From the NCBI RefSeq assembly GCF_000520015.2, contig NZ_CP007044.2, forward strand, positions 5,208,001-5,272,000: DNA of 64,000 nucleotides, in the 5' to 3' direction. A program made the translations under genes and the position numbers. The notes under the pieces were generated by a model. The model made no database searches, had not been told where the DNA came from, and saw nothing but the letters and a program-made list of their open reading frames with translations. Below, piece after piece: positions 1-8,415 of the stretch (position 1 is the stretch's first letter; each line of letters begins with the position of its first letter). The DNA is from Chania multitudinisentens RB-25. Its GTDB lineage: Bacteria > Pseudomonadota > Gammaproteobacteria > Enterobacterales > Enterobacteriaceae.

Positions 1-1326
1 GAAGTCGATACCTACGGTATTTCAATCCCCATTACCAAATACAATCACCTGGTGCGTGATATCCGCGAACTACCGCAGGTGATCTGCGATGCCTTCCGCA
101 TTGCCGAATCCGGCCGCCCTGGCCCGGTATGGATCGACATCCCGAAAGACGTGCAAACCGCAGTGATTGATCTGGCTGAATTGCCACCGATCGCCGTACC
201 AGATGCCCCGCCCGCCTTCGACAGCGCGCAGGTTACCCAGGCAGCCGCCATGATTAATCAGGCCAAACGCCCGGTGCTGTATCTGGGTGGTGGTATTATC
301 TGCGCTGAAGCCCATAAAGCGGCCTTGCAGATGGCCGAACGCGCCAACCTGCCCACCACCATGACCTTGATGGCGCTGGGTGCCATGCCGGTAGAACATC
401 CGTTATCACTGGGAATGTTGGGTATGCACGCAGCACGCAGCACCAACTTCATCTTGCAGGAAGCCGACTTACTGATCGTGTTAGGTGCCCGTTTCGACGA
501 CCGCGCCATCGGTAAAACCGAGCAGTTCTGCCCGAACGCCGACATCATCCACGTGGATATCGATCGCGCCGAACTGGGTAAGGTTAAACAAGCCAATATC
601 GCTATTCATGGTGATGTTGGTCAGGTGTTGCAGCAACTGCTGCCGCAGATCGAAGCACAACCACGCAGCACCTGGCTGAAAATCGTCAATGACCTGAAAT
701 GCGAATTCCCGTTCAACATGCCCAACGTTGACGATCCGCTGAGCCATTACGGCTTGGTAAAAGCGGCCGCACGCTGCGTGGATGAAAACGCCATTATCAC
801 CACCGATGTCGGCCAGCACCAGATGTGGGTCGCGCAGGCTTACCCACTGAGCCGCGCGCGCCAATGGCTGACTTCCGGCGGTTTAGGCACCATGGGGTTT
901 GGCCTGCCAGCGGCGATCGGTGCAGCATTGGCTGAACCGCAGCGCAAAATATTGTGCTTTTCCGGTGATGGCAGCCTGATGATGAATATTCAGGAAATGG
1001 CGACGGCGGTTGAACACAACCTGGATGTCAAAATCATTCTGATGAACAACCAGGCGCTGGGGCTGGTACATCAGCAACAAACTCTGTTCTATCAGCAACA
1101 TATTTATGCTGCCACCTATCCGAAGCACACCGACTTCCTGAAAATAGCCGCCGGTTTCGGCTTGGATACCTGCGATTTGAACGCTGAGGAGGATCCACAG
1201 GCCGCGCTGATGGCCGCGATCCAGCGCCCAGGCCCATGTCTGATCCATGCGCTGATCGATATGAATGAAAAAGTCTACCCGATGGTGCCGCCGGGTGCCG
1301 CCAACATCGAAATGATTGGAGAATAA
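1..1326 (+). CDS. ilvB: Acetolactate synthase large subunit, 3' part
   Basis: This is the ThDP-dependent catalytic subunit that joins two pyruvates, or pyruvate and 2-oxobutyrate, in valine/leucine/isoleucine synthesis. The frame is open from base 1, so the start lies outside the window. The 441 residues seen are the C-terminal three quarters of a roughly 560-residue family protein. The ThDP/Mg motif is visible as GDGSLMMN (from about base 964) with the distal NN about 25 residues later. ilvN follows after 3 bases, so the two subunits are co-transcribed. The very small ilvN partner points to the IlvBN isozyme (AHAS I) rather than IlvIH or IlvGM. Any leader peptide or attenuator lies outside the window. 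Confidence 0.95.
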   Translation, partial: EVDTYGISIPITKYNHLVRDIRELPQVICDAFRIAESGRPGPVWIDIPKDVQTAVIDLAELPPIAVPDAPPAFDSAQVTQAAAMINQAKRPVLYLGGGIICAEAHKAALQMAERANLPTTMTLMALGAMPVEHPLSLGMLGMHAARSTNFILQEADLLIVLGARFDDRAIGKTEQFCPNADIIHVDIDRAELGKVKQANIAIHGDVGQVLQQLLPQIEAQPRSTWLKIVNDLKCEFPFNMPNVDDPLSHYGLVKAAARCVDENAIITTDVGQHQMWVAQAYPLSRARQWLTSGGLGTMGFGLPAAIGAALAEPQRKILCFSGDGSLMMNIQEMATAVEHNLDVKIILMNNQALGLVHQQQTLFYQQHIYAATYPKHTDFLKIAAGFGLDTCDLNAEEDPQAALMAAIQRPGPCLIHALIDMNEKVYPMVPPGAANIEMIGE

Positions 1327-1329
1327 GCC

Positions 1330-1623
1330 ATGCAGTCACTACAAAAGAACCCGCAGGTGATCCTGGAACTGGCCGTGCGTAACCATCCCGGTGTTATGAC
1401 GCACGTCTGTGGTCTGTTTGCCCGCCGCGCCTTCAACGTAGAAGGTATCCTGTGTATGCCACTGAAGGATGGTACACAAAGCCGCATCTGGCTGCTGGTG
1501 GCGGACGATCAGCGCCTGGTGCAGATGATCAGTCAGGTAGAAAAGCTGGAAGATGTGCTACAGGTGAAACGCCACCATGAAGATATGCGGGTGTTTGAAC
1601 AACTAGAGGCTTTCTTCCAGTAA
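1330..1623 (+). CDS. ilvN: Acetolactate synthase I regulatory subunit
   Basis: This 97-residue small subunit binds IlvB, raises its activity and confers valine feedback inhibition. It is a single ACT domain (residues about 10-80; the VRNHPGVMTHVCGLFARRAFNVEGI stretch carries the usual ACT glycine turn), lacking the C-terminal extension of IlvH. That length fits IlvN. A GGAG at the end of ilvB serves as its ribosome site, and the intercistronic gap is 3 bases, consistent with translational coupling. Confidence 0.95.
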   Translation: MQSLQKNPQVILELAVRNHPGVMTHVCGLFARRAFNVEGILCMPLKDGTQSRIWLLVADDQRLVQMISQVEKLEDVLQVKRHHEDMRVFEQLEAFFQ

Positions 1624-1640
1624 CAACCACCTTTCTTTCC

Positions 1641-1668
1641 AAGCGGCAGCCAACCACGCTGCCAGCTT
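1641..1668. terminator. Stem-loop between convergent ilvBN and yabI
   Basis: GGCAGC and GCTGCC pair across a 7-base loop. The stem is extended by AAGC/GCTT with one bulged base. It sits in the 64-base gap between two convergent genes and probably ends both transcripts. The T-tract is weak. Confidence 0.5.
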
Positions 1669-1687
1669 GAAAAATGACGGGTTTATG

Positions 1688-2455
1688 TCACCTCGCCAAC
1701 ACTTGCCACAGCAGATGCCGGTAAACCGGCATCAAAGGTTGTTGCGACAAATAATAGAAACCGGCCAGCCCGACTCCCCAGCTCAACACACACGCGACAC
1801 GCAGGCGCAACGGCGAAAGCCAGCGGGCCAGCTTATCAACACCGCGTTTCCCCTCCCGCCACCAGCGCCAACTCAACCAGGCGGCCAACCACATCACCAG
1901 CACCACGCCAAACAGCAGCCATTTGAATAAGGTACTGTTGGCGCTGTAAGGGATATCAATCGCCACACCGGCCAGAATACCGGGGAAGAAATAAACCGGT
2001 GGCCACGTCAGGCAACCAATGATATTTGGTAAAGCAAACTTGTAAGGCGGCAGACTGAGCATACCGGCCACCATCGGCACCAGCGGGCGAGTCGGGCCGA
2101 TAAAGCGGCCAACCAGGATGGTAATCATGCTGTGCTGATGCAACGCATATTCGGTTTTATCCAGCATCGCCTTGTGCTTTTGCAGAAATGACCAACGGTG
2201 CAGTGGTTCTTTAAAGGCCCGGCCAATAAAATAGGAGATCCAGTCCCCCAGCAGGCAACCGACGATACCGGCCCCCCAAGCCAGATAAAAATCCACCTTC
2301 CCACCGCCAATCAGTGCGCCAATGCTGGCCATCATCACCGTGCCGGGCAACAGCAGGCCGACTAATGCCAATGACTCCAACAGGGCCACCAACATGACCA
2401 CGCTCAGGGTGAAAGCCAGTGACTGGGTGACCAAATGCTGTAAATAGGCTTCCAT
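1688..2455 (-). CDS. yabI: DedA-family inner membrane protein YabI
   Basis: This 255-residue polytopic membrane protein belongs to the DedA/SNARE-associated family, whose members support envelope homeostasis and are linked to undecaprenyl-phosphate recycling. Visible family marks are ESLALVGLLLPGT near residue 27, GCLLGDWISYFIGR near 85, and the GRFIGPTRPLVPMVAGM motif near 140 with its conserved arginines. Length and sequence closely follow E. coli YabI (254 residues), and it lies beside polB as part of the same neighbourhood. The start at 2455 (MEAYLQHL) fits the family. It is convergent with ilvN. Confidence 0.92.
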   Translation of the reverse strand: MEAYLQHLVTQSLAFTLSVVMLVALLESLALVGLLLPGTVMMASIGALIGGGKVDFYLAWGAGIVGCLLGDWISYFIGRAFKEPLHRWSFLQKHKAMLDKTEYALHQHSMITILVGRFIGPTRPLVPMVAGMLSLPPYKFALPNIIGCLTWPPVYFFPGILAGVAIDIPYSANSTLFKWLLFGVVLVMWLAAWLSWRWWREGKRGVDKLARWLSPLRLRVACVLSWGVGLAGFYYLSQQPLMPVYRHLLWQVLAR

Positions 2456-2569
2456 TCAACCTCTATTCATAAGCAGAAATGCGTGGACGAAGGATTGTCC
2501 GGCGCACCACATAATCAGTCAACCGATGAATTGTATACGTTTTTGATTGGATAAAACGACATAGACAAA

Positions 2570-2589
2570 TACTGTATAAAAAACCATGC
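2570..2589. promoter_or_regulatory. Probable LexA (SOS) box of polB
   Basis: TACTGTATAAAAAACCATGC matches the SOS box pattern CTG-N10-CAG at all positions but the last (CTG-N10-CAT). polB is LexA-controlled in E. coli, whose box also reads CTGTATAAAA. The box lies about 180 bases before the polB start because repeat DNA separates the two. Confidence 0.6.
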
Positions 2590-2608
2590 TACAATCGATT
2601 TGATTACG

Positions 2609-2642
2609 CAACAACGCTGCGGCTTGAAAGACGAAGGTTATA
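2609..2642 (+). repeat. Partial copy of the intergenic repeat (right end only)
   Basis: The 34 bases here recur at 2733-2766 with one mismatch. They equal the right-hand end of the full repeat that follows, so this looks like the stump of a second, tandem copy or an end duplication. Confidence 0.8.
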
Positions 2643-2766
2643 CCCAATGGATTTCAAGTTGCAGCTAGGCGGCAAGGCCGTGTATCCCCAGGATGCTTAC
2701 TTAAGTAAGTGACTGGGGTAAATGGCCGCAGCCAACAACGCTGCGGCTTGAAAGACGAAGGGTATA
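2639..2766. repeat. Enterobacterial-type palindromic intergenic repeat upstream of polB
   Basis: The element begins TATACCC and ends GGGTATA. Its arms pair imperfectly: TTTCAAGTTGCAGC near the left end is the near reverse complement of GCTGCGGCTTGAAA near the right end. The centre holds CTTACTTAAGTAAG, a perfect 14-base palindrome. The last base of the element is the A of the polB ATG, so the repeat also provides the AAGG-type ribosome site. Related sequence recurs at 5249 and 8310. With the SOS box and the partial copy, it fills the 310-base yabI-polB gap. Confidence 0.75.
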
Positions 2767-5132
2767 TGACATCTCCGCAACAGGGCTTCATACTCACGCG
2801 CCACTGGCGCGACACCCCGGCCGGAACTGAAGTCGAATTCTGGTTGGCAACCGACAGCGGGCCACAGCGGCTTACATTGGCTCCCCAGCCTTCGGTGGCT
2901 TTCATCCCTGCCGAACAGCAAGCGCGCGCCGAATTATTGTTGCGCGAAGAACGCCATGTCGAACTGAAACCGCTGCCACTACTGGATTTTCATTCCCGCC
3001 CGGTTGTGGGTCTCTATTGCCGCCAGCACCGCCAGTTAATCAAGCTGGAAAAGCTGCTGCGAGAAGGCGGTGTTAACGTTTATGAGGCCGATATCCGCCC
3101 CCCTGAACGTTATCTGATGGAGCGTTTTATCACCGCGCCGGTCTGGTTCAGCGGTCAACCCGGCGGCAACGGCCTTTGGTTTAATGGCCAGATGAAACCG
3201 GCACCAGACTATCGCCCCACGCTTAAACTGGTGTCATTGGACATCGAAACCACCGCTCACGGTGAACTGTATTCTATTGCGCTGGAAGGATGCGGCCAGC
3301 GCCAGGTGTATATGCTCGGCCCGGCCAATGGCAGTGATGAAGCACTGGATTTCGAACTGGAATACTGCAACAGCCGCCCGCAGCTGCTGGAACGGTTGAA
3401 TCAGTGGCTGGAGCGGCACGATCCCGATGCCATTATCGGCTGGAACCTGGTGCAGTTCGATCTGCGGGTGTTGCAAAAACACGCCGAACGTTACCAGATC
3501 CCATTGCGTTTTGGCCGTGGCAACACCCTGTTGGAATGGCGCGAACACGGTTTCAAACAAAATCACTTCTTCGTCAGCGCCGCAGGGCGCTTGATCATCG
3601 ACGGCATTGAGGCACTGAAATCGGCCACCTGGAACTTCCCCTCTTTTAGCCTGGAATCGGTATCACAAACGCTGCTGGGGGAAGGTAAATCGATCGACAA
3701 CCCTTATCAACGCATGGCGGAGATCGATCGGCGTTTCGCTGAAGATAAACCCGCGCTGGCGCGCTATAACCTGAAAGACTGTGAACTGGTAACGCGCATT
3801 TTCGCCAAGACCGAATTGCTCACCTTTCTGCTGGAACGCGCCACCGTCACCGGGCTGGCCGCCGATCGCAGCGGCGGCTCGGTGGCCGCCTTCAGCCATC
3901 TCTATATCCCACGCATGCATCGGCAGGGCTATGTCGCCCCCAACCTGGGCGAACTGCCAGAAGAACACAGCCCCGGCGGCTTTGTGATGGACTCACAACC
4001 CGGTCTGTATGATTCGGTGCTGGTGCTGGACTACAAGAGCCTGTACCCGTCGATCATCCGCACTTTCCTGATCGACCCGGTCGGGCTAGTGGAAGGAATG
4101 CAACATCAGGATGACGCCGATTCCGTGCCAGGTTTCCGCCAGGCCCGCTTCTCGCGCAGCAAACACTGCCTGCCGACCATCGTCAGCCAGATCTGGCAAG
4201 GGCGCGAGGAGGCCAAGCGCCAGCAGAACAAACCCCTGTCGCAGGCGCTGAAAATCATCATGAATGCCTTCTATGGCGTCCTGGGTTCAAGCGGCTGCCG
4301 TTTCTTCGATCCGCGCCTGGCGTCGTCAATTACCCTGCGCGGCCACGAGATCATGCGCCAAACCCGCAAACTGATTGAAGCGGAAAACTATCAGGTGATC
4401 TACGGCGATACGGACTCCACCTTTGTCTGGCTGAAAAAAGTGCACACGGAACAACAGGCCGCAGAGATTGGCCGCAAATTAGTCGCCCACATCAACCGCT
4501 GGTGGCAACAGCATTTGCAACAGCAATATGGGTTGGCAAGTGCGCTGGAGCTGGAGTTTGAAACCCACTATTGCCGTTTTCTGATGCCCACCATCCGCGG
4601 CGCGGAACAAGGCAGCAAAAAGCGCTATGCCGGGTTGATCAGCAAAGCCGACGGCCATGAAGAGATGATCTACAAGGGCTTGGAAACCGTGCGTAGCGAC
4701 TGGACACCGCTGGCGCAGCAATTCCAGCAGCAACTGTATCAGCGTATTTTCAAACGGCAGCCTTACCAGGATTTCGTCCGCGATTACGTTGCCAAAACGC
4801 TCAGCGGTAGCTTTGACGATCAGTTGGTATACCGCAAGCGTCTGCGGCGCAGGCTGAGCGATTACCAGCGCAACGTGCCGCCGCACGTGCGCGCAGCGCG
4901 CATCGCCGACGACTATAACCGCCAGCAAGGGCGGCCCCTGCAATACCAGAACGGTGGCTGGATCAGTTACGTCATGACCGTCGCCGGGCCAGAACCGCTG
5001 GAAACCCAACAATCGGCAATCGATTATGATCATTATCTTGAACGACAACTGCAACCGGTAGCAGACGCTATACTTCCATTCTTGCACGACGATTTTACAA
5101 CATTGGTCACCGGTCAAATGGGGTTATTCTGA
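2766..5132 (+). CDS. polB: DNA polymerase II
   Basis: This is the SOS-induced family B polymerase with 3'-5' proofreading, used in replication restart and repair, here 788 residues (E. coli 783). Exo I motif DIETT lies near residue 157, polymerase motif A DYKSLYPSII near 423, motif B KIIMNAFYGVLGSSG near 500 and motif C YGDTDSTFV near 547. Starting at 2766 (MTSPQQGFILTRHWRDT) aligns with the E. coli N terminus; an upstream in-frame ATG at 2709 would add residues encoded by repeat DNA. An SOS box lies at 2570-2589. The short spacing between AAGG and ATG inside the repeat may lower translation. Confidence 0.95.
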   Translation: MTSPQQGFILTRHWRDTPAGTEVEFWLATDSGPQRLTLAPQPSVAFIPAEQQARAELLLREERHVELKPLPLLDFHSRPVVGLYCRQHRQLIKLEKLLREGGVNVYEADIRPPERYLMERFITAPVWFSGQPGGNGLWFNGQMKPAPDYRPTLKLVSLDIETTAHGELYSIALEGCGQRQVYMLGPANGSDEALDFELEYCNSRPQLLERLNQWLERHDPDAIIGWNLVQFDLRVLQKHAERYQIPLRFGRGNTLLEWREHGFKQNHFFVSAAGRLIIDGIEALKSATWNFPSFSLESVSQTLLGEGKSIDNPYQRMAEIDRRFAEDKPALARYNLKDCELVTRIFAKTELLTFLLERATVTGLAADRSGGSVAAFSHLYIPRMHRQGYVAPNLGELPEEHSPGGFVMDSQPGLYDSVLVLDYKSLYPSIIRTFLIDPVGLVEGMQHQDDADSVPGFRQARFSRSKHCLPTIVSQIWQGREEAKRQQNKPLSQALKIIMNAFYGVLGSSGCRFFDPRLASSITLRGHEIMRQTRKLIEAENYQVIYGDTDSTFVWLKKVHTEQQAAEIGRKLVAHINRWWQQHLQQQYGLASALELEFETHYCRFLMPTIRGAEQGSKKRYAGLISKADGHEEMIYKGLETVRSDWTPLAQQFQQQLYQRIFKRQPYQDFVRDYVAKTLSGSFDDQLVYRKRLRRRLSDYQRNVPPHVRAARIADDYNRQQGRPLQYQNGGWISYVMTVAGPEPLETQQSAIDYDHYLERQLQPVADAILPFLHDDFTTLVTGQMGLF

Positions 5133-5248
5133 TATTCGGCCCGCAAGACCGGAATTAAGAAAGGGTAAGAAAAATCATCAGGTTTTGCAGGTGACGAACG
5201 CATCGCCTTCCATTACCATAGCGCCCTTCCCTAATTCTTAACCACTCA

Positions 5249-5296
5249 TATACACTCAATAATTCGAGTTGCTGCGCACATGCAACTGGAAATATG
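5249..5296. repeat. Short copy of the intergenic repeat before rapA
   Basis: CTCAATAATTCGAGT and its flanks share 19 of 21 bases with 8310-8330. TTCGAGTTGC is followed 8 bases later by the near-inverse GCAACTGGAA. It looks like a miniature or internally deleted member of the palindromic family, between polB and rapA. Confidence 0.55.
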
Positions 5297-5365
5297 ACGT
5301 GAACACTGTCATTGCAGTCTGGTGCCATCGTAAGACTGACTTAATAAGAATCGAGCCGACAAACT

Positions 5366-8272
5366 ATGCCTTTTACACTTGGTCAACGCTGGATCAGCGA
5401 TACGGAAAGCGAATTGGGATTGGGAACCGTGGTAGCGCTGGATGCGCGTATGGTTACCCTGCTTTTCCCCGCCACCGGTGAAAACCGTCTCTATGCCAGA
5501 AATGACTCGCCAATTACTCGCGTGATGTTCAACCCAGGTGACACTATCAGTCACCATGAAGGTTGGCAGTTGCAGGTTGAAGAAGTCAAAGAGGAGAACG
5601 GTCTGCTGACCTACATCGGCACGCGTTTGGATACTCATGAAACCGGCGTCACCATGCGGGAAGTGCTGCTGGACAGCAAGCTGACCTTCAGTAAGCCACA
5701 GGATCGTCTGTTTGCCGGTCAGATTGACCGGATGGATCGCTTTGCACTGCGCTTCCGTGCACGTAAATACCAGAGTGAGCAATATCGTCTACCCTTTGCC
5801 GGTTTGCGCGGTATGCGTGCCAGCCTGATCCCACACCAGTTGCACATTGCCTATGAAGTTGGCCAGCGCCATGCGCCGCGCGTTCTGCTGGCCGATGAAG
5901 TTGGCCTGGGTAAAACCATCGAAGCCGGGATGATCATTCACCAGCAATTGCTGGCAGGCCGTGCCGAACGCGTGTTGATTGTGGTGCCGGAAACCCTGCA
6001 ACACCAGTGGCTGGTTGAGATGATGCGCCGCTTCAATCTCTATTTCTCACTGTTTGATGACAGCCGCTATACCGAAGCCATGCAGGACAGCAGCAACCCG
6101 TTCGAAACTGAACAGTTGGTGATCTGCTCGCTGGATTTTGTGCGCCGTAATAAACAGCGCCTGGAACAGTTGGCCGATGCCCATTGGGATTTGCTGGTGG
6201 TGGACGAAGCCCACCATTTGGCCTGGAGCGAAGAGGCACCCAGCCGCGAATATCAGGTTATCGAACAACTGGCGGAGCAGACCCCTGGCGTGCTGTTGCT
6301 CACCGCCACCCCAGAGCAACTCGGCCAGCAAAGCCACTTTGCTCGCCTGCGCCTGCTGGATCCGAACCGTTTTCATGATTATCAAGAGTTTGTCAACGAG
6401 CAGCAGAAATACCGCCCGGTCGCCGATGCGGTAACGTTATTACTGAGTGGCGAACATCTGGCCGATGACAAACTCAATCTGTTGGGCGATCTGATCGACG
6501 AACAGGACATTGAGCCACTGCTCAAAGCGGCCAACAGTGACAGCGATAACAGTGAACAGGCACGCCAGGAACTGGTCACCATGTTGATGGATCGCCATGG
6601 CACCAGCCGCGTGCTGTTCCGTAATACCCGTAACGGAGTGAAAGGTTTCCCACACCGCCATCTGCACCAGATCAAGCTGCCGTTGCCAACGCAATATCAA
6701 ACGGCAATCAAAGTCTCCGGCATTATGGGCGCGAAGAAAACCGTTGAAGCCCGCGCCCGCGACATGTTGTATCCAGAGCAGATTTATCAGGAATTCGAAG
6801 GGGAAAATGCCACTTGGTGGAACTTCGATCCGCGCGTTGAATGGCTGCTGGATTACCTGATCGCCAACCGTCATGAAAAGGTGCTGGTGATTTGTGCCAA
6901 GGCTGATACCGCGTTGCAACTGGAACAGGTGCTGCGTGAGCGGGAAGCGATCCGTGCCGCCGTATTCCATGAAGGGCTGACGATTATCGAACGCGATCGC
7001 GCTGCCGCTTACTTCGCGTCACAGGAAGAAGGGGCGCAGGTGTTGCTGTGTTCTGAAATCGGCTCCGAAGGGCGTAACTTCCAGTTTGCCAGCCACATGG
7101 TGATGTTCGATCTGCCGTTCAACCCGGATTTGCTGGAACAGCGCATTGGCCGCCTGGATCGTATCGGCCAGATGCATGACATCCAAATCATGGTGCCTTA
7201 TCTGGAAGATACCGCGCAGGCGATTCTGGGCCGCTGGTTCCATGAAGGGCTGGATGCTTTCGAACATACCTGCCCGACCGGCCGCCCGATTTATGACAGC
7301 AGTTACGAGCAGTTGATTGGTTATTTGGCCGCGCCCACCGAACAGGAAGGGTTGGATGAGTTTATCCACACCTGCCGCCAGCAGCACAACCAGCTCAAAA
7401 CCCAGTTGGAACAGGGCCGCGATCGGTTGCTGGAAATGCACTCCAACGGCGGTGAAAAAGCCCAAGAGCTGGCAGCCGCCATCGCCACACAGGATAACGA
7501 TATCAATCTGGTCAGCTTTGCGCTCAATCTGTTCGATATCGTCGGCATCAATCAGGAAGATCGCAGCGATAACCTGATCGTTCTGACACCGTCAGATCAT
7601 ATGCTAGTGCCGGATTTCCCGGGTTTGCCGCAGGATGGCTGTACCGTAACTTTCGATCGTGAACAGGCGCTGTCGCGTGAAGATGCTCAATTCGTCAGTT
7701 GGGAACACCCGATTATCCGCAATGGCCTGGATCTGATTCTGTCTGGTGACACCGGCAGTTGTGCGGTTTCGTTACTGAAGAATAAAGCGTTGCCGGTAGG
7801 AACCTTGCTGGTGGAACTGGTGTATGTGGTTGAAGCGCAGGCGCCGAAACACCTGCAACTGACCCGCTTCCTGCCACCAACGCCAATCCGCATGCTGATG
7901 GATCGTAAAGGCAGCAATCTGGCGGCACAGGTTGAGTTCGAAAGCTTTAACCGCCAGTTGAATGCCGTGAATCGCCACACCTCCAGCAAGCTGGTGAACG
8001 CAGTGCAACAGGATGTGCATATCATGCTGCAACAGGCAGAAAGCCTGGTAGAAGCACAGGCCCGCGCACTGATTGAGCAGGCTAAACAAGAGGCCGACGA
8101 CAAGCTGAGCACTGAGCTGGCGCGTCTGGAAGCCCTGAAAGCGGTTAACCCGAACATCCGTGACGACGAAGTTGAAACTCTGGAGTTCAACCGCAAACAG
8201 GTGCTGGCTAATCTGAACGAAGCCGGATGGCGCTTGGATGCTATCCGCCTGGTGGTGGTCACTCACCAGTAA
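5366..8272 (+). CDS. rapA: RNA polymerase-associated ATPase RapA
   Basis: This SWI2/SNF2-type ATPase binds RNA polymerase and promotes its recycling. It has 968 residues, the same length as E. coli RapA. The N-terminal Tudor-like region is followed by Walker A LADEVGLGKTIEAG near residue 175, the DEAH box VVDEAHHLAW near 280 and the helicase C-terminal motifs EQRIGRLDRIGQ near 590. The charged C-terminal helical part (about 860-950) fits the family spacer and C-terminal domains. The ATG at 5366 gives the expected MPFTLGQRWISDTE start. In E. coli rluA comes next; here an accessory block intervenes. Confidence 0.97.
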   Translation: MPFTLGQRWISDTESELGLGTVVALDARMVTLLFPATGENRLYARNDSPITRVMFNPGDTISHHEGWQLQVEEVKEENGLLTYIGTRLDTHETGVTMREVLLDSKLTFSKPQDRLFAGQIDRMDRFALRFRARKYQSEQYRLPFAGLRGMRASLIPHQLHIAYEVGQRHAPRVLLADEVGLGKTIEAGMIIHQQLLAGRAERVLIVVPETLQHQWLVEMMRRFNLYFSLFDDSRYTEAMQDSSNPFETEQLVICSLDFVRRNKQRLEQLADAHWDLLVVDEAHHLAWSEEAPSREYQVIEQLAEQTPGVLLLTATPEQLGQQSHFARLRLLDPNRFHDYQEFVNEQQKYRPVADAVTLLLSGEHLADDKLNLLGDLIDEQDIEPLLKAANSDSDNSEQARQELVTMLMDRHGTSRVLFRNTRNGVKGFPHRHLHQIKLPLPTQYQTAIKVSGIMGAKKTVEARARDMLYPEQIYQEFEGENATWWNFDPRVEWLLDYLIANRHEKVLVICAKADTALQLEQVLREREAIRAAVFHEGLTIIERDRAAAYFASQEEGAQVLLCSEIGSEGRNFQFASHMVMFDLPFNPDLLEQRIGRLDRIGQMHDIQIMVPYLEDTAQAILGRWFHEGLDAFEHTCPTGRPIYDSSYEQLIGYLAAPTEQEGLDEFIHTCRQQHNQLKTQLEQGRDRLLEMHSNGGEKAQELAAAIATQDNDINLVSFALNLFDIVGINQEDRSDNLIVLTPSDHMLVPDFPGLPQDGCTVTFDREQALSREDAQFVSWEHPIIRNGLDLILSGDTGSCAVSLLKNKALPVGTLLVELVYVVEAQAPKHLQLTRFLPPTPIRMLMDRKGSNLAAQVEFESFNRQLNAVNRHTSSKLVNAVQQDVHIMLQQAESLVEAQARALIEQAKQEADDKLSTELARLEALKAVNPNIRDDEVETLEFNRKQVLANLNEAGWRLDAIRLVVVTHQ

Positions 8273-8279
8273 TCTCACG

Positions 8280-8303
8280 CGGGGAGCTTCGGCTCCCCGT
8301 TTG
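8280..8303 (+). terminator. rapA intrinsic terminator with UUCG loop
   Basis: CGGGGAGC and GCTCCCCG pair perfectly around a TTCG tetraloop closed by C-G, 8 bases after the rapA stop, followed by TTTGCTCGTTT. It marks the end of the conserved left flank. Confidence 0.85.
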
Positions 8304-8309
8304 CTCGTT

Positions 8310-8402
8310 TATACTCTCAATAATTCAAGTGACCGCCTCCGAAGAAACAAGTCTCAGACAGGCCAAATAGCGCAGCCAACCCCCATGCAACTTGAAGTAT
8401 CC
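8310..8402. repeat. Palindromic intergenic repeat copy at left island edge
   Basis: It starts TATACTCTCAATAATTCAAG and ends GCAACTTGAAGTATCCC, so its two ends are near inverse repeats. The CGCAGCCAAC segment is shared with the copy upstream of polB. It fills the gap between the rapA terminator and the convergent thiolase gene. Confidence 0.65.
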
Positions 8403-8415
8403 CGAGTCCAGGCCA

